This document shows positions 16,812 to 27,113 of a stretch of 64,000 bases of DNA, piece after piece. The translations under genes and the position numbers were made by a program. The DNA comes from Amycolatopsis marina (GTDB taxonomy: Bacteria > Actinomycetota > Actinomycetes > Mycobacteriales > Pseudonocardiaceae), in assembly GCF_900111885.1 (NCBI RefSeq), contig NZ_FOKG01000005.1, positions 186,001 through 250,000 of the forward strand. Reading direction: 5' to 3'. The notes beneath the pieces are model-generated. The model saw only the letters and a program-made list of their open reading frames with translations, did not search any database and was not told the origin of the DNA. Position 1 is the stretch's first letter; each line of letters opens with the position of its first letter.

Positions 16812-17387
16812 ATCGGTCCAGGAGGCCTCGGACAGCAGCACGTCCACGCCGTCCGCCAGCTCGTCCAGCGCCGCACACGGGCCGGAATCACCCGTATAGG
16901 CGATCGTCGCGGTCGGGGAGCTGATGCGCAGGCCCCACGCCTCGGTCGGGTGGTCCATCGGGAACGACGTGACCTCGAAGGGCCCGATCGGAACGGTGCC
17001 GACTTTCAGTGTGTGAAAGTCGTAGACGTCGGAGAGGTCGGTCTCCAGCCGCTCGCTCTCGTGCGGTGCGTACGCGTTGGCCAGGCGAGTCGGCGTCTCG
17101 GCCGGGCCGTAGAGCGGCAGCCTGCGCGGACGGACGGCATACGGCGGATCCGGGTGGTAGCGGCGCATGACGGTCAGTGCGCTGACATCCGCGCAGTGGT
17201 CGGGATGCAGGTGCGACAGGACGAGAGCGTCCAGGTCGAACGGACTGCGCAGGCCCTGCAACTGGGCCAGTGTGCCGTTTCCGAGTTCGAGCCCGAGAAC
17301 GAAGCCGTCGGCTTCGATCACGTAGCCCGACGCCGCCGTGTTCGGGCCGGGGAAGCTGCCCGCGCAGCCGAGAATGGTCAGTCGCAC
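16620..17387 (-). CDS. MBL-fold phosphodiesterase (Rv1339-like)
   Basis: The product is 255 aa from the GTG at 17387 giving MRLTILGCAGSFPGPNTAASGYV; a GTG three codons earlier is possible. HLHPDHCAD is the metallo-beta-lactamase metal motif, with later ligands in SFPMDHPT, YTGDSG and LLTHVAPWTD. Position and sequence correspond to M. tuberculosis Rv1339, reported as an atypical class II cAMP phosphodiesterase. The RNase Z-like fold is another reading. The 3' end overlaps the convergent flippase gene by 192 bp. Confidence 0.85.
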   Translation of the reverse strand: MRLTILGCAGSFPGPNTAASGYVIEADGFVLGLELGNGTLAQLQGLRSPFDLDALVLSHLHPDHCADVSALTVMRRYHPDPPYAVRPRRLPLYGPAETPTRLANAYAPHESERLETDLSDVYDFHTLKVGTVPIGPFEVTSFPMDHPTEAWGLRISSPTATIAYTGDSGPCAALDELADGVDVLLSEASWTDSPDRPPGVHLSGKQAGELAVRTGAGRLLLTHVAPWTDHGAVLAEARAVFSGAELVRQGAVYEI

Positions 17388-17470
17388 GCCCGACACCCTA
17401 TGCAACAAAGTCGCGATTTACCCCATGACGGGAGCCAGACCACGTTGCCGCTTGAGCGAGTCCCATGCGC

Positions 17471-18121
17471 TCAGCGGAGCAGCCCGTGCTGCAGGCCCCG
17501 CAGCACCGCCCTGGTGCGGTCCCGGACACCGAGCTTCATCAACAGACTGGAGACATGGTTCTTGACCGTGCCTTCGGCCAGGTGCAACGCGGTGGCGATC
17601 TCCCGGTTGGCGTATCCGCCTGCCAGCAAACGCAGAATCTCCCGCTCCCTTTCGGTCAGCGGCTGCGGCGGCGGCAGGTCGTCGTACCGCTCCTGCCCCG
17701 GTAGCTGCCGAGCCGCCCGGACCAGCCGCTCGGTGACCGCGGGCTGCACCAACGTCCCACCGTCAGCCAGTGTCCGGATCGCGCCGAGGAGCTGGTCAAG
17801 GGTGACGTCCTTCAGCAGGTACCCGTGTGCCCCCGCGCGCAGGGCCCGCAGGACGAGTTCGTCGTCGTCGAAGGTGGTCAGCACCAGGGTGGGCACATTG
17901 ATGGCGCGCTCCCGCATGGCCTTCAGCGTGGAGATGCCATCGCGGCCAGGCATGCGCAGGTCCAGCAGCACGACATCGGGCTGCGTACTGGCGAGGATGT
18001 CCAGCGCCTCGTCCCCGTCACTCGCCTCGGCCGCCACGGTCACCTCGGTCGAGAGGTCGAGCAGGCTGCGGATGCCCTGGCGCACCAGGGTCTGATCGTC
18101 GACGACGCACACGCGGATCAT
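17471..18121 (-). CDS. NarL/LuxR-family response regulator
   Basis: The product is 216 aa. The receiver domain has D8-D9 acidic pair, phospho-acceptor D54 in VVLLDLRMPG, the T in LTTFDDD, and K in GYLLKD. The C-terminal LuxR helix-turn-helix is LTEREREILRLLAGGYANREIATALHLAEGTVKNHVSSLLMKLGV. It overlaps the histidine kinase stop by 4 nt, so the pair is one operon. It likely activates the divergent ABC exporter genes at 19382 in response to envelope or drug stress. Confidence 0.93.
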   Translation of the reverse strand: MIRVCVVDDQTLVRQGIRSLLDLSTEVTVAAEASDGDEALDILASTQPDVVLLDLRMPGRDGISTLKAMRERAINVPTLVLTTFDDDELVLRALRAGAHGYLLKDVTLDQLLGAIRTLADGGTLVQPAVTERLVRAARQLPGQERYDDLPPPQPLTEREREILRLLAGGYANREIATALHLAEGTVKNHVSSLLMKLGVRDRTRAVLRGLQHGLLR

Positions 18122-19239
18122 CGGGCGGGCACCTGAGCGCTGACCCGGAATCCTGACCGGGTGTCGAAGGAGACGGCGCCGCCGAGCTGTTCGACACGCT
18201 CGCGCACGCCGGTCAGTCCGTTGCCGAGACGAAGCAGTGACGCACCACGTCCGTCGTCCTGCGCGGTGAGCGTGACACGTCCGGCCTCCGCCTGTTCCAC
18301 GTGGATCGAAAGGTTCTCGGCACCCGAGTGACGGATCGCGTTCGTGACGATCTCCTGCACGCAGCGGATCAGCGCGGCGACACAGTCCTCGTCCGGCTGC
18401 ACGGTGTCGTCCACGGTGAGCCGCACCCGAGGGCGCGGCAGGTCCGCCACGATATCGGCCAGCGCCTGACGCAACTGCGGCGGCCGGGTGCGGATTTCGC
18501 CCACGGCGGTGCGCACGTCGCCCAGCAGATCCCTAGCCAGGCCGCGGGCACGCTCGACGTGTTCACTGGCGGGTGGAGTGCTGCGATGTGCCGCCACCTC
18601 CAGTTCGAGCACCAGCGCGGTGAGCTGGTGGCCGACCAGGTCGTGCAACTCCCTGGAGATGTGCAGGCGCTCATTGACGCGGCTCGACTCGGCCAGCAGG
18701 GCCGTCGCCGCACGCAATTCGGTGTTCACCACCGCCAGGTGGGTACGCGCGGCTGCCTCCCGCAGCTGACTCAGCACCGCCCACACCGAGCACGCCTGCA
18801 GTGTCGCGTAGATGAGCGCGCTCAGCGCGATCTCCGCGAATCCGCCGCCCGCGAGCACCACGGTGCCGCCCACCAGTGCGCTGTGCGCCACGATCACCAC
18901 GAGGACACCGCGCAGGGAAATGATGTGCGTCACGAGCGCCGTGGTGAAGACCAGCAGGATCGCCGTCCATCCCGCGCGGGGCGCCAGCAGCACAACCGCC
19001 GAACCGAACCCAATCAACGCGGCGACCAGCATCCGCGAGTTCAACCACAGGGTGCCGGTCTGCACGCAGGTGAGGGCGATCAGCACCAGGTATCCGAGGT
19101 AGCACGCCCACCACAGCCACCCTGGCCCCGTGGTGAGGACCTCGCCCTGAAGTGCGCTCAGCAACACCGGTACCCCGACAAGCAGGCAGACCAGCATGAA
19201 GCACGCCAGGCCCCAGCGCTCGAGCCGAGAGTCGGTCAT
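18118..19239 (-). CDS. Membrane sensor histidine kinase (HisKA_3)
   Basis: The product is 373 aa. The first ~165 residues contain about five or six transmembrane helices with no large extracellular loop, suggesting intramembrane sensing. The dimerisation/phospho-acceptor helix is ERLHISRELHDLVGHQLTALVLELEVA, with the His in RELHD. The ATP-binding domain has CVQEIVTNAIRHSGA (N box) and DDGRGASLLRLGNGLTGVRERVEQLGG (G boxes). It phosphorylates the regulator downstream, with which it overlaps by 4 nt. It is divergent from the ABC genes. Confidence 0.93.
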   Translation of the reverse strand: MTDSRLERWGLACFMLVCLLVGVPVLLSALQGEVLTTGPGWLWWACYLGYLVLIALTCVQTGTLWLNSRMLVAALIGFGSAVVLLAPRAGWTAILLVFTTALVTHIISLRGVLVVIVAHSALVGGTVVLAGGGFAEIALSALIYATLQACSVWAVLSQLREAAARTHLAVVNTELRAATALLAESSRVNERLHISRELHDLVGHQLTALVLELEVAAHRSTPPASEHVERARGLARDLLGDVRTAVGEIRTRPPQLRQALADIVADLPRPRVRLTVDDTVQPDEDCVAALIRCVQEIVTNAIRHSGAENLSIHVEQAEAGRVTLTAQDDGRGASLLRLGNGLTGVRERVEQLGGAVSFDTRSGFRVSAQVPAR

Positions 19240-19381
19240 AAGAGCAGGTTACGGACCCGGAAGCCGCATGCCCCGTGCCAGAAGTCACGGGGTCAGGTCA
19301 TGACGTCCGGCACCCGACACGCGGCCGCCCGTTTTCTAGCGTGGTTTCCACCCAGCCAGGGGGGCACATCAGGGAGGAACC

Positions 19382-20311
19382 ATGGCCGTGATCGAGATCG
19401 AGGGTCTGCGAAAGAGCTACGGTGGCTCTGCCGCCGTCGACGGGCTCAGTTTCACCGTCGAGGAGGGCGAGATCTTCGGGATCGTCGGGCCCAACGGTGC
19501 GGGCAAGACGACGACTGTGGAGTGCATCGAAGGCATCAGAGTGCCGAATGCCGGCCGCGTCAGCGTGCTCGGGCTGGACCCACATCGCGATCGCGCCCGG
19601 CTGCGACGACTCGTTGGGGTTCAACTGCAGCACGGCGCCCTACCGGGGCAGCTACGGGTTGGTGAGGCGCTGGCGCTCTACCGGTCGTTCTACCGCGACA
19701 GCGCCGATCCGGAGCGGCTGTTGGCCGACCTGGGCCTCGCGGACAAGCGCAGAACGGCGTTCGACGACCTCTCCGGTGGCCAGGCTCAGCGGTTGTCCAT
19801 CGCGCTCGCGCTGATCGGCAAACCGCGCATCGCGGTGCTGGACGAGCTGACCACCGGCCTCGACCCCCAGGCGCGCAGAGATACCTGGCAGCTGATCGAG
19901 GAGATTCGCGATACCGGCGTGACGGTGCTGCTGGTCACCCATTTCATGGAGGAGGCGCAGCGACTCTGCGACCGCATCGCGATCATCGACCACGGCAGGC
20001 TCGTCGCACTGGACACGCCGGACGGCCTCATCGCACGAGCAGGACTGCCACGGCGAGTCCGATTCCGAGCGGCAGGCGGGTTCGACGATTCCCTGCTGGC
20101 CAGCCTCCCCGAGGTGACCACGGTCGCGACCGAACGGGGCGAGACGGAAGTGACCGGGACGGGAGATCTGCTGCAGGCCGTCAGTTCCGCACTGGTGCAC
20201 CACGGGATCGCCGCCACCGAGACGCGCCTCGAAACCACCTCACTCGACGACGCATTTCTTGCCCTCACCGGCCGCGGCCTCAGCGCCACCGAACAGGAGA
20301 CGACACGATGA
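19382..20311 (+). CDS. ABC transporter ATP-binding protein (DrrA-type)
   Basis: The product is 309 aa. Walker A GPNGAGKTT is near residues 36-44, signature LSGGQAQRL near 135, and Walker B RIAVLDELTTGLDP shortly after; LLVTHFMEEAQRLCDRIAIIDHG carries the H-loop. The C-terminal ~80 residues resemble the accessory domain of drug-exporter ATPases (DrrA). It energises the permease encoded immediately downstream (4-nt overlap ATGA). The adjacent divergent two-component system points to inducible drug, peptide or lipid export. Confidence 0.93.
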   Translation: MAVIEIEGLRKSYGGSAAVDGLSFTVEEGEIFGIVGPNGAGKTTTVECIEGIRVPNAGRVSVLGLDPHRDRARLRRLVGVQLQHGALPGQLRVGEALALYRSFYRDSADPERLLADLGLADKRRTAFDDLSGGQAQRLSIALALIGKPRIAVLDELTTGLDPQARRDTWQLIEEIRDTGVTVLLVTHFMEEAQRLCDRIAIIDHGRLVALDTPDGLIARAGLPRRVRFRAAGGFDDSLLASLPEVTTVATERGETEVTGTGDLLQAVSSALVHHGIAATETRLETTSLDDAFLALTGRGLSATEQETTR

Positions 20312-21081
20312 CCGGCAACATCCGCGCCCATCGTCCCGGCCCGGCCGCATGGGCGATGCTGACCTGGACCGAGGCCAAACTCGTCTGGCGGGACACCTCA
20401 GGGGTGATCATTCCGCTGGGGTTGCCGATGCTCATCATGGTGATGAACGGGCTGGGCTCGGACGGAAGCGCAATCCCCGAGTTCGGCGGTCTCTCGGCGT
20501 TCGAGGCCTATGTGGTCCCGCTGACGATCGCCATGGTCGTGGCGCTCGTCGGGGTGGTGAACATGCCGTCGTTCCTGGCCACGTATCGCCACACCGGTGT
20601 ACTGCGCCGCCTGTCCGTCACACCGGCGCACCCCACGCTGGTGCTGCTGGCTCAGGTGGTGGTCAGCCTGGTGCAGTCGGTGATCGGGGTGCTGCTCGCA
20701 CTGGGCCTCGCGGTGGCGTTGTTCGACGCGTCGCTCCCCCGCGGCCTGCTGGCCGCCATCGGAGTCTTCCTGCTGGTGGCCGCGGCGATGTACGCGCTCG
20801 GCACGCTCGTCGCCGCGATCTCACCGACGACCAACTCCTCCATCGCCATCGGCCTCGTGGTGTTCTTCGCGATGCTCGCCGCCGGTGGCGGATTCGGGCC
20901 GAGGGAGAACCTGCCCACCTGGCTCGCCACGATCGGCGAGTATCTGCCGTTCGGCGCGGGACTCGACGCGCTCACCGCCACCTGGATGGGCGCTGCCCCG
21001 GAACTGCAGCACATCGCGGTACTGGTCGGCACCACCGTGCTGGCCGCTGGTGCCGCGGTGAAGCTGTTCCGTTGGACGTGA
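20308..21081 (+). CDS. ABC-2 type exporter permease
   Basis: The product is 257 aa with six predicted membrane helices in the ABC-2 arrangement (e.g. VIIPLGLPMLIMVMNGLG, VVPLTIAMVVALVGVVNMPSFLATYRHTGVLRRLSVTP, AIGVFLLVAAAMYALGTLVAAISPTTNSS). The RHTGVLRRLSVTP coupling helix is characteristic of DrrB-like exporters. It starts inside the ATPase stop codon. The TGA lies at the first arm of the inverted repeat 21075-21156. Confidence 0.9.
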   Translation: MTGNIRAHRPGPAAWAMLTWTEAKLVWRDTSGVIIPLGLPMLIMVMNGLGSDGSAIPEFGGLSAFEAYVVPLTIAMVVALVGVVNMPSFLATYRHTGVLRRLSVTPAHPTLVLLAQVVVSLVQSVIGVLLALGLAVALFDASLPRGLLAAIGVFLLVAAAMYALGTLVAAISPTTNSSIAIGLVVFFAMLAAGGGFGPRENLPTWLATIGEYLPFGAGLDALTATWMGAAPELQHIAVLVGTTVLAAGAAVKLFRWT

Positions 21082-21156
21082 ACCGCAAGGAGATCACCGG
21101 GACGGCTGGATCACAACCTTCCCGGTGATCTCCTCAAAAGTCGGGTTGTTCACGTC
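21075..21156. repeat. Nested inverted repeat at the ABC/rnhA junction
   Basis: Outer arms GACGTGAAC (21075-21083) and GTTCACGTC (21148-21156) enclose inner arms GGAGATCACCGGG (21089-21101) and CCCGGTGATCTCC (21121-21133). The permease stop lies in the first arm. It could serve as a terminator, but the inner arms are also copies of the rnhA 3' coding sequence. Confidence 0.75.
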
Positions 21157-21300
21157 GACCTGCAGCCATGCACGCGCCTCACCAGCAGTGAGTCGTCGCG
21201 ACCCGCCCCTGCTGCGGCCCGAAATGTATGCCGCAACGGGGCCCCTTCCGGGGCGGGCCCCGCCAACTCACTTGTGAACAACCTTCCCGGTGATCTCCTC
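21113..21300. repeat. 23-bp direct repeat of the rnhA 3' end
   Basis: Positions 21113-21135 and 21278-21300 are identical over 23 nt. The second copy is the end of rnhA encoding EEITGKVV. On the minus strand the first copy is readable in the same frame (EEITGKVV, then diverging), so it looks like a remnant tail duplication. The ~130 bp between contain no gene. Confidence 0.75.
21237..21262 (-). terminator. Hairpin downstream of rnhA
   Basis: CGGGGCC (21237-21243) pairs with GGCCCCG (21256-21262) just beyond the rnhA stop on the minus strand. The stem is 7 bp, extendable by two G:C pairs. There is no T-run, as is common in high-GC actinobacteria. Confidence 0.5.
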
Positions 21301-21741
21301 GAGGCCCCTGACAGCCAGCCGGTCCGCACGCTCGTTCTCCGGGTGCCCGGCGTGGCCCTTGACCCACAGCCACTCCACCTGATGGCGCGCGGCGGCGGCC
21401 TCGAGGCGCTGCCACAGGTCCGCGTTCTTCACCGGGGTCCTGGCCGAGGTCTGCCAACCGTTCTTCTTCCAGGTGGCGACCCATTTGGTGATGCCGTTGC
21501 GCACGTACGTGCTGTCGGTGTACAGCCGGACGATCACGGGCCGCTTCAGACTCTCCAGCGCCTGGATGGGCGCGTTCAGCTCCATCCGGTTGTTGGTCGT
21601 CTCGCCCGCTTCCCCGCCGTAGATCTCCTTCTCGTGATCGCCATACCGCAACACCGCACCCCAGCCGCCCGGCCCGGGATTGGGACTGCACGCGCCATCG
21701 GTGAAGATCTGCACGATCCGCCCCGGTTCCTGTTCTGCCAC
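21268..21741 (-). CDS. rnhA: Ribonuclease HI
   Basis: The product is 157 aa, the normal length for single-domain RNase HI. Catalytic acids are D15 in [17 protein letters not shown]54 in [10 protein letters not shown]76 in LYTDSTYV and D140 in NERADRLA. The basic handle region [25 protein letters not shown] is present. It degrades the RNA strand of RNA:DNA hybrids. It is the last gene of the run cysO-cysM-rhomboid-murI-rnhA. In M. tuberculosis this slot between murI and the MBL gene has no rnhA, so order differs slightly here. Confidence 0.95.
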   Translation of the reverse strand: MAEQEPGRIVQIFTDGACSPNPGPGGWGAVLRYGDHEKEIYGGEAGETTNNRMELNAPIQALESLKRPVIVRLYTDSTYVRNGITKWVATWKKNGWQTSARTPVKNADLWQRLEAAAARHQVEWLWVKGHAGHPENERADRLAVRGLEEITGKVVHK

Positions 21742-21750
21742 GGGAGCACC

Positions 21751-22566
21751 TTAGAGCCTCGATGCCGGGCCGGTGACCCGCAGTGCTCCCGGCGCGAACC
21801 CCATGAAACGGTGCGCGAGCCGGGTGAACGGTTCGGGGGACCCAGTCGCCACGAACTCGTGCCGGGGGGCGGGGCCGGGTTCGGCGAGCAGGTCGAGCTC
21901 GGTGAGCACCCGGACGAGATCCTTCGCCGTCTCCTCCGCGCTGGACACCAGCGTCACGTCCTGGCCCATGACGATCTGCAGCACGCCGGTGAGCAGCGGA
22001 TAGTGCGTGCAGCCGAGCACCAGCGTGTCCACCTCGGCGCGCAGCAGTGGTTCCAGGTACCCCTGAGCCAGCCCCAGCACCTGCCTGCCCGAGGTGATGC
22101 CGCGCTCCACGAAGTCCACGAACCGCGGGCACGCCACGCTGCTCAGTCGCACATCGGGGGCGGCGGCGACGGCATCGTCGTAGGCGCGGGACCGGACCGT
22201 GCCCTCGGTCCCGATGAGGCCGATGCGGCCCGAGCGCGTGGCCGACACCGCCCTGCGCGCCGCGGGCAGGACCACCTCGACAACCGGCACGTCGTAGCGC
22301 TCGCGCGCATCGCGCAGACAGGCGGCCGAGGCGGTGTTGCACGCGATGACCAGTGCCTTGACCCCGTCGTCGACCAGCTCGTCCAGCGCGGCGAGCGCGA
22401 GCTCCCGCGCTCTGGCGATGGGGAGTGGCCCGTAGGGGTTGTGGGCGGTGTCGCCGACGTAACGCAGTCGCTCGGCGGGGAGCTGGTCGACGATCGCGCG
22501 AGCGACCGTCAGGCCTCCGACGCCGGAGTCGAACACGCCGATCGGAGCGTCCGAAGCTGGGGTCAC
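21751..22566 (-). CDS. murI: Glutamate racemase
   Basis: The product is 271 aa. The two catalytic cysteines are C76 in [10 protein letters not shown] and C186 in [11 protein letters not shown]. The N-terminal [13 protein letters not shown] is the signature with the substrate-binding DSGxGG. It interconverts L- and D-glutamate for peptidoglycan. The GTG start overlaps the rhomboid stop (GTGA). Synteny matches Rv1337-Rv1338. Confidence 0.96.
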   Translation of the reverse strand: MTPASDAPIGVFDSGVGGLTVARAIVDQLPAERLRYVGDTAHNPYGPLPIARARELALAALDELVDDGVKALVIACNTASAACLRDARERYDVPVVEVVLPAARRAVSATRSGRIGLIGTEGTVRSRAYDDAVAAAPDVRLSSVACPRFVDFVERGITSGRQVLGLAQGYLEPLLRAEVDTLVLGCTHYPLLTGVLQIVMGQDVTLVSSAEETAKDLVRVLTELDLLAEPGPAPRHEFVATGSPEPFTRLAHRFMGFAPGALRVTGPASRL

Positions 22567-23216
22567 ATGCCGAGGTTATCCGGATGCGCCGCGCCACCCG
22601 GGGGCGACGCCTTCCTGCGCCTGCCCGCCCGGCTGACGATCCACGCGGCGAGGATGCCCGCCAGCGCGCCGAAGAGGTGCCCCTGCCAGGAGATGTTCGG
22701 GTTGCTGGGCAGTACGCCCCAGAGCATGCCGCCCCAGATGAACAACAGCATTCCGGCCAGCAGCAACTGACTGCCGCTGCGGTTGAAGATGCCGCGCACC
22801 AGCAGGAACGCGAGCCAGCCGAACGCGAGCCCGGACGCGCCGACGGTGAAGGTGCCCGACTCGGCCACGAGCCACACGCCCGCTCCGCCGAGGATCCAGA
22901 TCGTGGCCGTGACGACGATCCACTGCCCGAGACCGCCCGCCATGGTGAGGAAGGCGAACACCAGTACGGGAATGGTGTTGCTCAACAGGTGGCCCCAGCT
23001 ACCGTGCAGCACGGGGGCCCAGAGAATCCCGTCCAGCCCGTCCAGGGACCGCGGTGCGATACCACCGGTGTCGAGTTCTGCCGGGAGAACGGTGTCGACC
23101 AGCTCCACCAGGTAGAGCAGCACGGTGAAGGCCACCGCGACCGCACCCGCCGACTTGGGATCGGCGGGGAGGATGCGCTTCGCCGACGCGGGATGGGCAG
23201 GCTGTCCAGACATCAT
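22563..23216 (-). CDS. Rhomboid-family intramembrane serine protease (Rv1337-like)
   Basis: The product is 217 aa from the ATG at 23216, which has GGAGG eight bases upstream; the GTG two codons before is too close to that site. Six membrane helices are predicted. The catalytic Ser is in [12 protein letters not shown] (GxSG) and the His in [26 protein letters not shown] is the conserved TM2 His/Asn element. It cleaves membrane proteins within the bilayer; substrates are unknown. Upstream up to cysM lie 114 bp with two CCCCTGAGATC copies but no gene. Confidence 0.93.
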   Translation of the reverse strand: MMSGQPAHPASAKRILPADPKSAGAVAVAFTVLLYLVELVDTVLPAELDTGGIAPRSLDGLDGILWAPVLHGSWGHLLSNTIPVLVFAFLTMAGGLGQWIVVTATIWILGGAGVWLVAESGTFTVGASGLAFGWLAFLLVRGIFNRSGSQLLLAGMLLFIWGGMLWGVLPSNPNISWQGHLFGALAGILAAWIVSRAGRRRKASPPGGAAHPDNLGM

Positions 23217-23330
23217 GCTCACGTCCTCCAGGCTACGGCCGTACCCACCGCCCGTGCCTCAGGCATTTCCCCTGAGATCCTGAGCCCCTGAGATCTCGCG
23301 CGCCTTCCCGCCGGTCCGGTCCGGAGTCCG

Positions 23331-25098
<1,768 letters not shown>

Positions 25099-25144
25099 AT
25101 CCTACTTGGTGGAAAACCGCGGTCCACAGGGTGAGAACCACCAC

Positions 25145-26161
25145 TCACGAGCGGCGGGCGAAGGCCTCCGGCCACAGGTCACGGTAGGCCGGGATGCCCG
25201 CAGCGGCCGTGGCGGTGAGCAGACCCCGCACCATCGAGCGCGCGAACACCCGCGCGGCGGCCGAGCACAGCGCGTCCAGCGCGCCTGCCCTGGACATCTC
25301 GCCGATCGGCCCGCTCGCCTCCGGCAACTCCCGCGCCCCCGTAGCCAGCGCGAACACGGTGTCGCCATCGAACATGGTGTGCGCGGGGCGCACCGAGCGG
25401 GCAAGGCCGTCCTGCGCGGCGACCGCGAGCCGCCTGCACTCCGCCTTGGACAGCGCGGCATCGACAGCGACGACGCCGATCGTGGTGTTCAGGTCGGTAG
25501 CCAGGGTTTTCGGCCGCTCGGCGGGCCGGTTCGGCCACCGCACCCCGAACTCGCCGTCCATCTCGTGATCCGCCGCGAACGGCAGACCGGTGTCGTACGG
25601 GACTGCTTCACCGGAGGCGTTGACGACGGCCAGCGCTCCGACGGTGAACCCGTCGACGACCTCGCTCGCGGTCCCGATCCCGCCCTTGAGCGAGCCGACC
25701 TGCGCGCCGGCGCCCGCGCCGACGCTGCCTTCCGGCACAGGGCCGCTCCCGGCGGCGGCGCAGGCCGCGTACCCGAAGCTCTGATCGGGCCGGTTGCCCC
25801 AGTCGCTGCGCGGGAGGTCGAACAACACGGCTGCGGGCACGATCGGCACCACCTCGTGCGGCTTGACACCAACCCGGAAACCAAGGTCCCGCTCGGCGAG
25901 CCAGCGCATGACCCCGTCCGCGGCGGCGAGGCCGTACGCGCTGCCCCCGGAAAGGCAGACGGCGTTGACCCGCTGTACCAGGTTCTCCGGCTCCAGCAGG
26001 TTCGTCTCGCGCGTTCCGGGGGCGCCCCCGCGCTGGTCAACGGCGCCGGTCGCCGATTCGGGCACCAGGACCACGGTGGTGCCCGTCGCCCAGCCGTCCC
26101 CGACCCGCTCGTGCCCGCCGACGAGCACACCCGGTACGTCGGTGATCGCGTTGTCCGCCAC
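25145..26161 (-). CDS. P1-family (DmpA/S58) peptidase (Rv1333-like)
   Basis: The product is 338 aa. The family features are GTTVVLVPE near the N-terminus, CLSGGSAYGLAAADGVMRWLAERDLG, and LNTTIGVVAVDAALSKAECRRLAVAAQDGLARS, where the Asn-Thr junction is the likely self-cleavage site that generates the N-terminal nucleophile. The proenzyme is processed to alpha and beta chains. Substrates of this actinobacterial branch are unknown (aminopeptidase or amidase). It sits between mec and DUF2017 as in Rv1333. Confidence 0.9.
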   Translation of the reverse strand: MADNAITDVPGVLVGGHERVGDGWATGTTVVLVPESATGAVDQRGGAPGTRETNLLEPENLVQRVNAVCLSGGSAYGLAAADGVMRWLAERDLGFRVGVKPHEVVPIVPAAVLFDLPRSDWGNRPDQSFGYAACAAAGSGPVPEGSVGAGAGAQVGSLKGGIGTASEVVDGFTVGALAVVNASGEAVPYDTGLPFAADHEMDGEFGVRWPNRPAERPKTLATDLNTTIGVVAVDAALSKAECRRLAVAAQDGLARSVRPAHTMFDGDTVFALATGARELPEASGPIGEMSRAGALDALCSAAARVFARSMVRGLLTATAAAGIPAYRDLWPEAFARRS

Positions 26162-26164
26162 GGC

Positions 26165-26722
26165 CTACTCCGCCAGCGCCTGCACCAGCGTCTCCTGCAC
26201 CCACGTGAGCCAGTGGTAGACGCCAAGATGCGGGGCGCGCGGGTCGTCCTCGGGTAGCTCGTCCGGCATGTCCTCGGTGACGTCGAGCGCGGTGCCCAGC
26301 GCGAGCCGCACGTCGTTGATCGCCGACAGCCAGGCATCGGCCTGCTCGAGCGTGAGCTTCACGTCGCCGCCGTCGGGCGGAAGCGACCCCAGCACCACCG
26401 CGGCGACACCGACCTTGGCTTCGAGCACCTCCGGCTCGTGCAGCGAGCGCAGCGCCGCCGCCGAGTCGAGGTCCTCCTTGCTGGGGTTGTCCGGGTCCAG
26501 CTTGTGGAAGTCCGGCAGCAGCCGCGACAGGACCGGGTCGTTGGGCGACTCCGACGGCCCGGTGCGGATACCGGTCAGCTCGGCCAACTCGTCCTGCGGC
26601 GCCTCGTCGGAACGGGCGCGCAGCATGTCATCGAGCTGACTCACCAGCCCACGGATCACCGCGGCTTCCTGCTGCTCGAACCCGGCGACCACCTTGGCAC
26701 CCTTGCGGCGCCACCCCTTCAT
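26165..26722 (-). CDS. DUF2017 protein (Rv1332-like)
   Basis: The product is 185 aa from the ATG at 26722 (MKGWRRKGAKVVAGFEQQEAAVIRGLVSQLDDML). It is helical and acidic, with conserved RLLPDFHKLDP and LTLEQADAWLSAINDVRLALGTALDV segments of DUF2017. The family always accompanies clpS in actinobacteria and may be a ClpS/ClpP-linked factor, but its function is not known. It lies 34 bp after clpS and 3 bp before the P1 peptidase. Confidence 0.9.
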   Translation of the reverse strand: MKGWRRKGAKVVAGFEQQEAAVIRGLVSQLDDMLRARSDEAPQDELAELTGIRTGPSESPNDPVLSRLLPDFHKLDPDNPSKEDLDSAAALRSLHEPEVLEAKVGVAAVVLGSLPPDGGDVKLTLEQADAWLSAINDVRLALGTALDVTEDMPDELPEDDPRAPHLGVYHWLTWVQETLVQALAE

Positions 26723-26756
26723 ATCGCTGCCTCCGCTGAGACAAGTACGTCGGCGG

Positions 26757-27041
26757 TCACGGTTGCTCCATAGTGGCCCAGAGCCCCGCCGCATGCAGCT
26801 TCGCCACATCGCCCTCCACTTTTTCCTTGCTGCCGGAGGACACCGTGGCCTTGCCCTTGTGGTGCACGTCGAGCATCAGCTTCGTGGCGTGATCGCGGCT
26901 GTACCCGAAGAGCTTCTGAAACACGTACGTCACGTACGACATCAGGTTCACCGGATCGTTCCAGACGATGGTCTGCCACGGTCTGTCCTCGGCACTCTGT
27001 TCAGCGCCGATCGTTTGTCCGGCCTCGACAGGCGTGGTCAT
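26757..27041 (-). CDS. clpS: ClpS adaptor protein
   Basis: The product is 94 aa. [49 protein letters not shown] is the ClpS core; the DPVNLM segment forms the N-degron pocket. It delivers N-end-rule substrates to ClpC1P1P2. It heads the minus-strand run clpS-DUF2017-P1 peptidase-mec-cysO-cysM and is divergent from pncB with a 72-bp shared promoter region. Confidence 0.95.
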   Translation of the reverse strand: MTTPVEAGQTIGAEQSAEDRPWQTIVWNDPVNLMSYVTYVFQKLFGYSRDHATKLMLDVHHKGKATVSSGSKEKVEGDVAKLHAAGLWATMEQP

Positions 27042-27113
27042 GTCCCCATGGTGTCACGGCCCATGTCCAGCGTGGGCGAGTAGGTGTGCTGTGTGAGTGA
27101 ATAGGGTGGCGGT

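Noticed and set aside
21179..22597. 472-aa minus-strand frame over rnhA and murI
   Set aside because: It is an alternate frame of two recognised enzymes.
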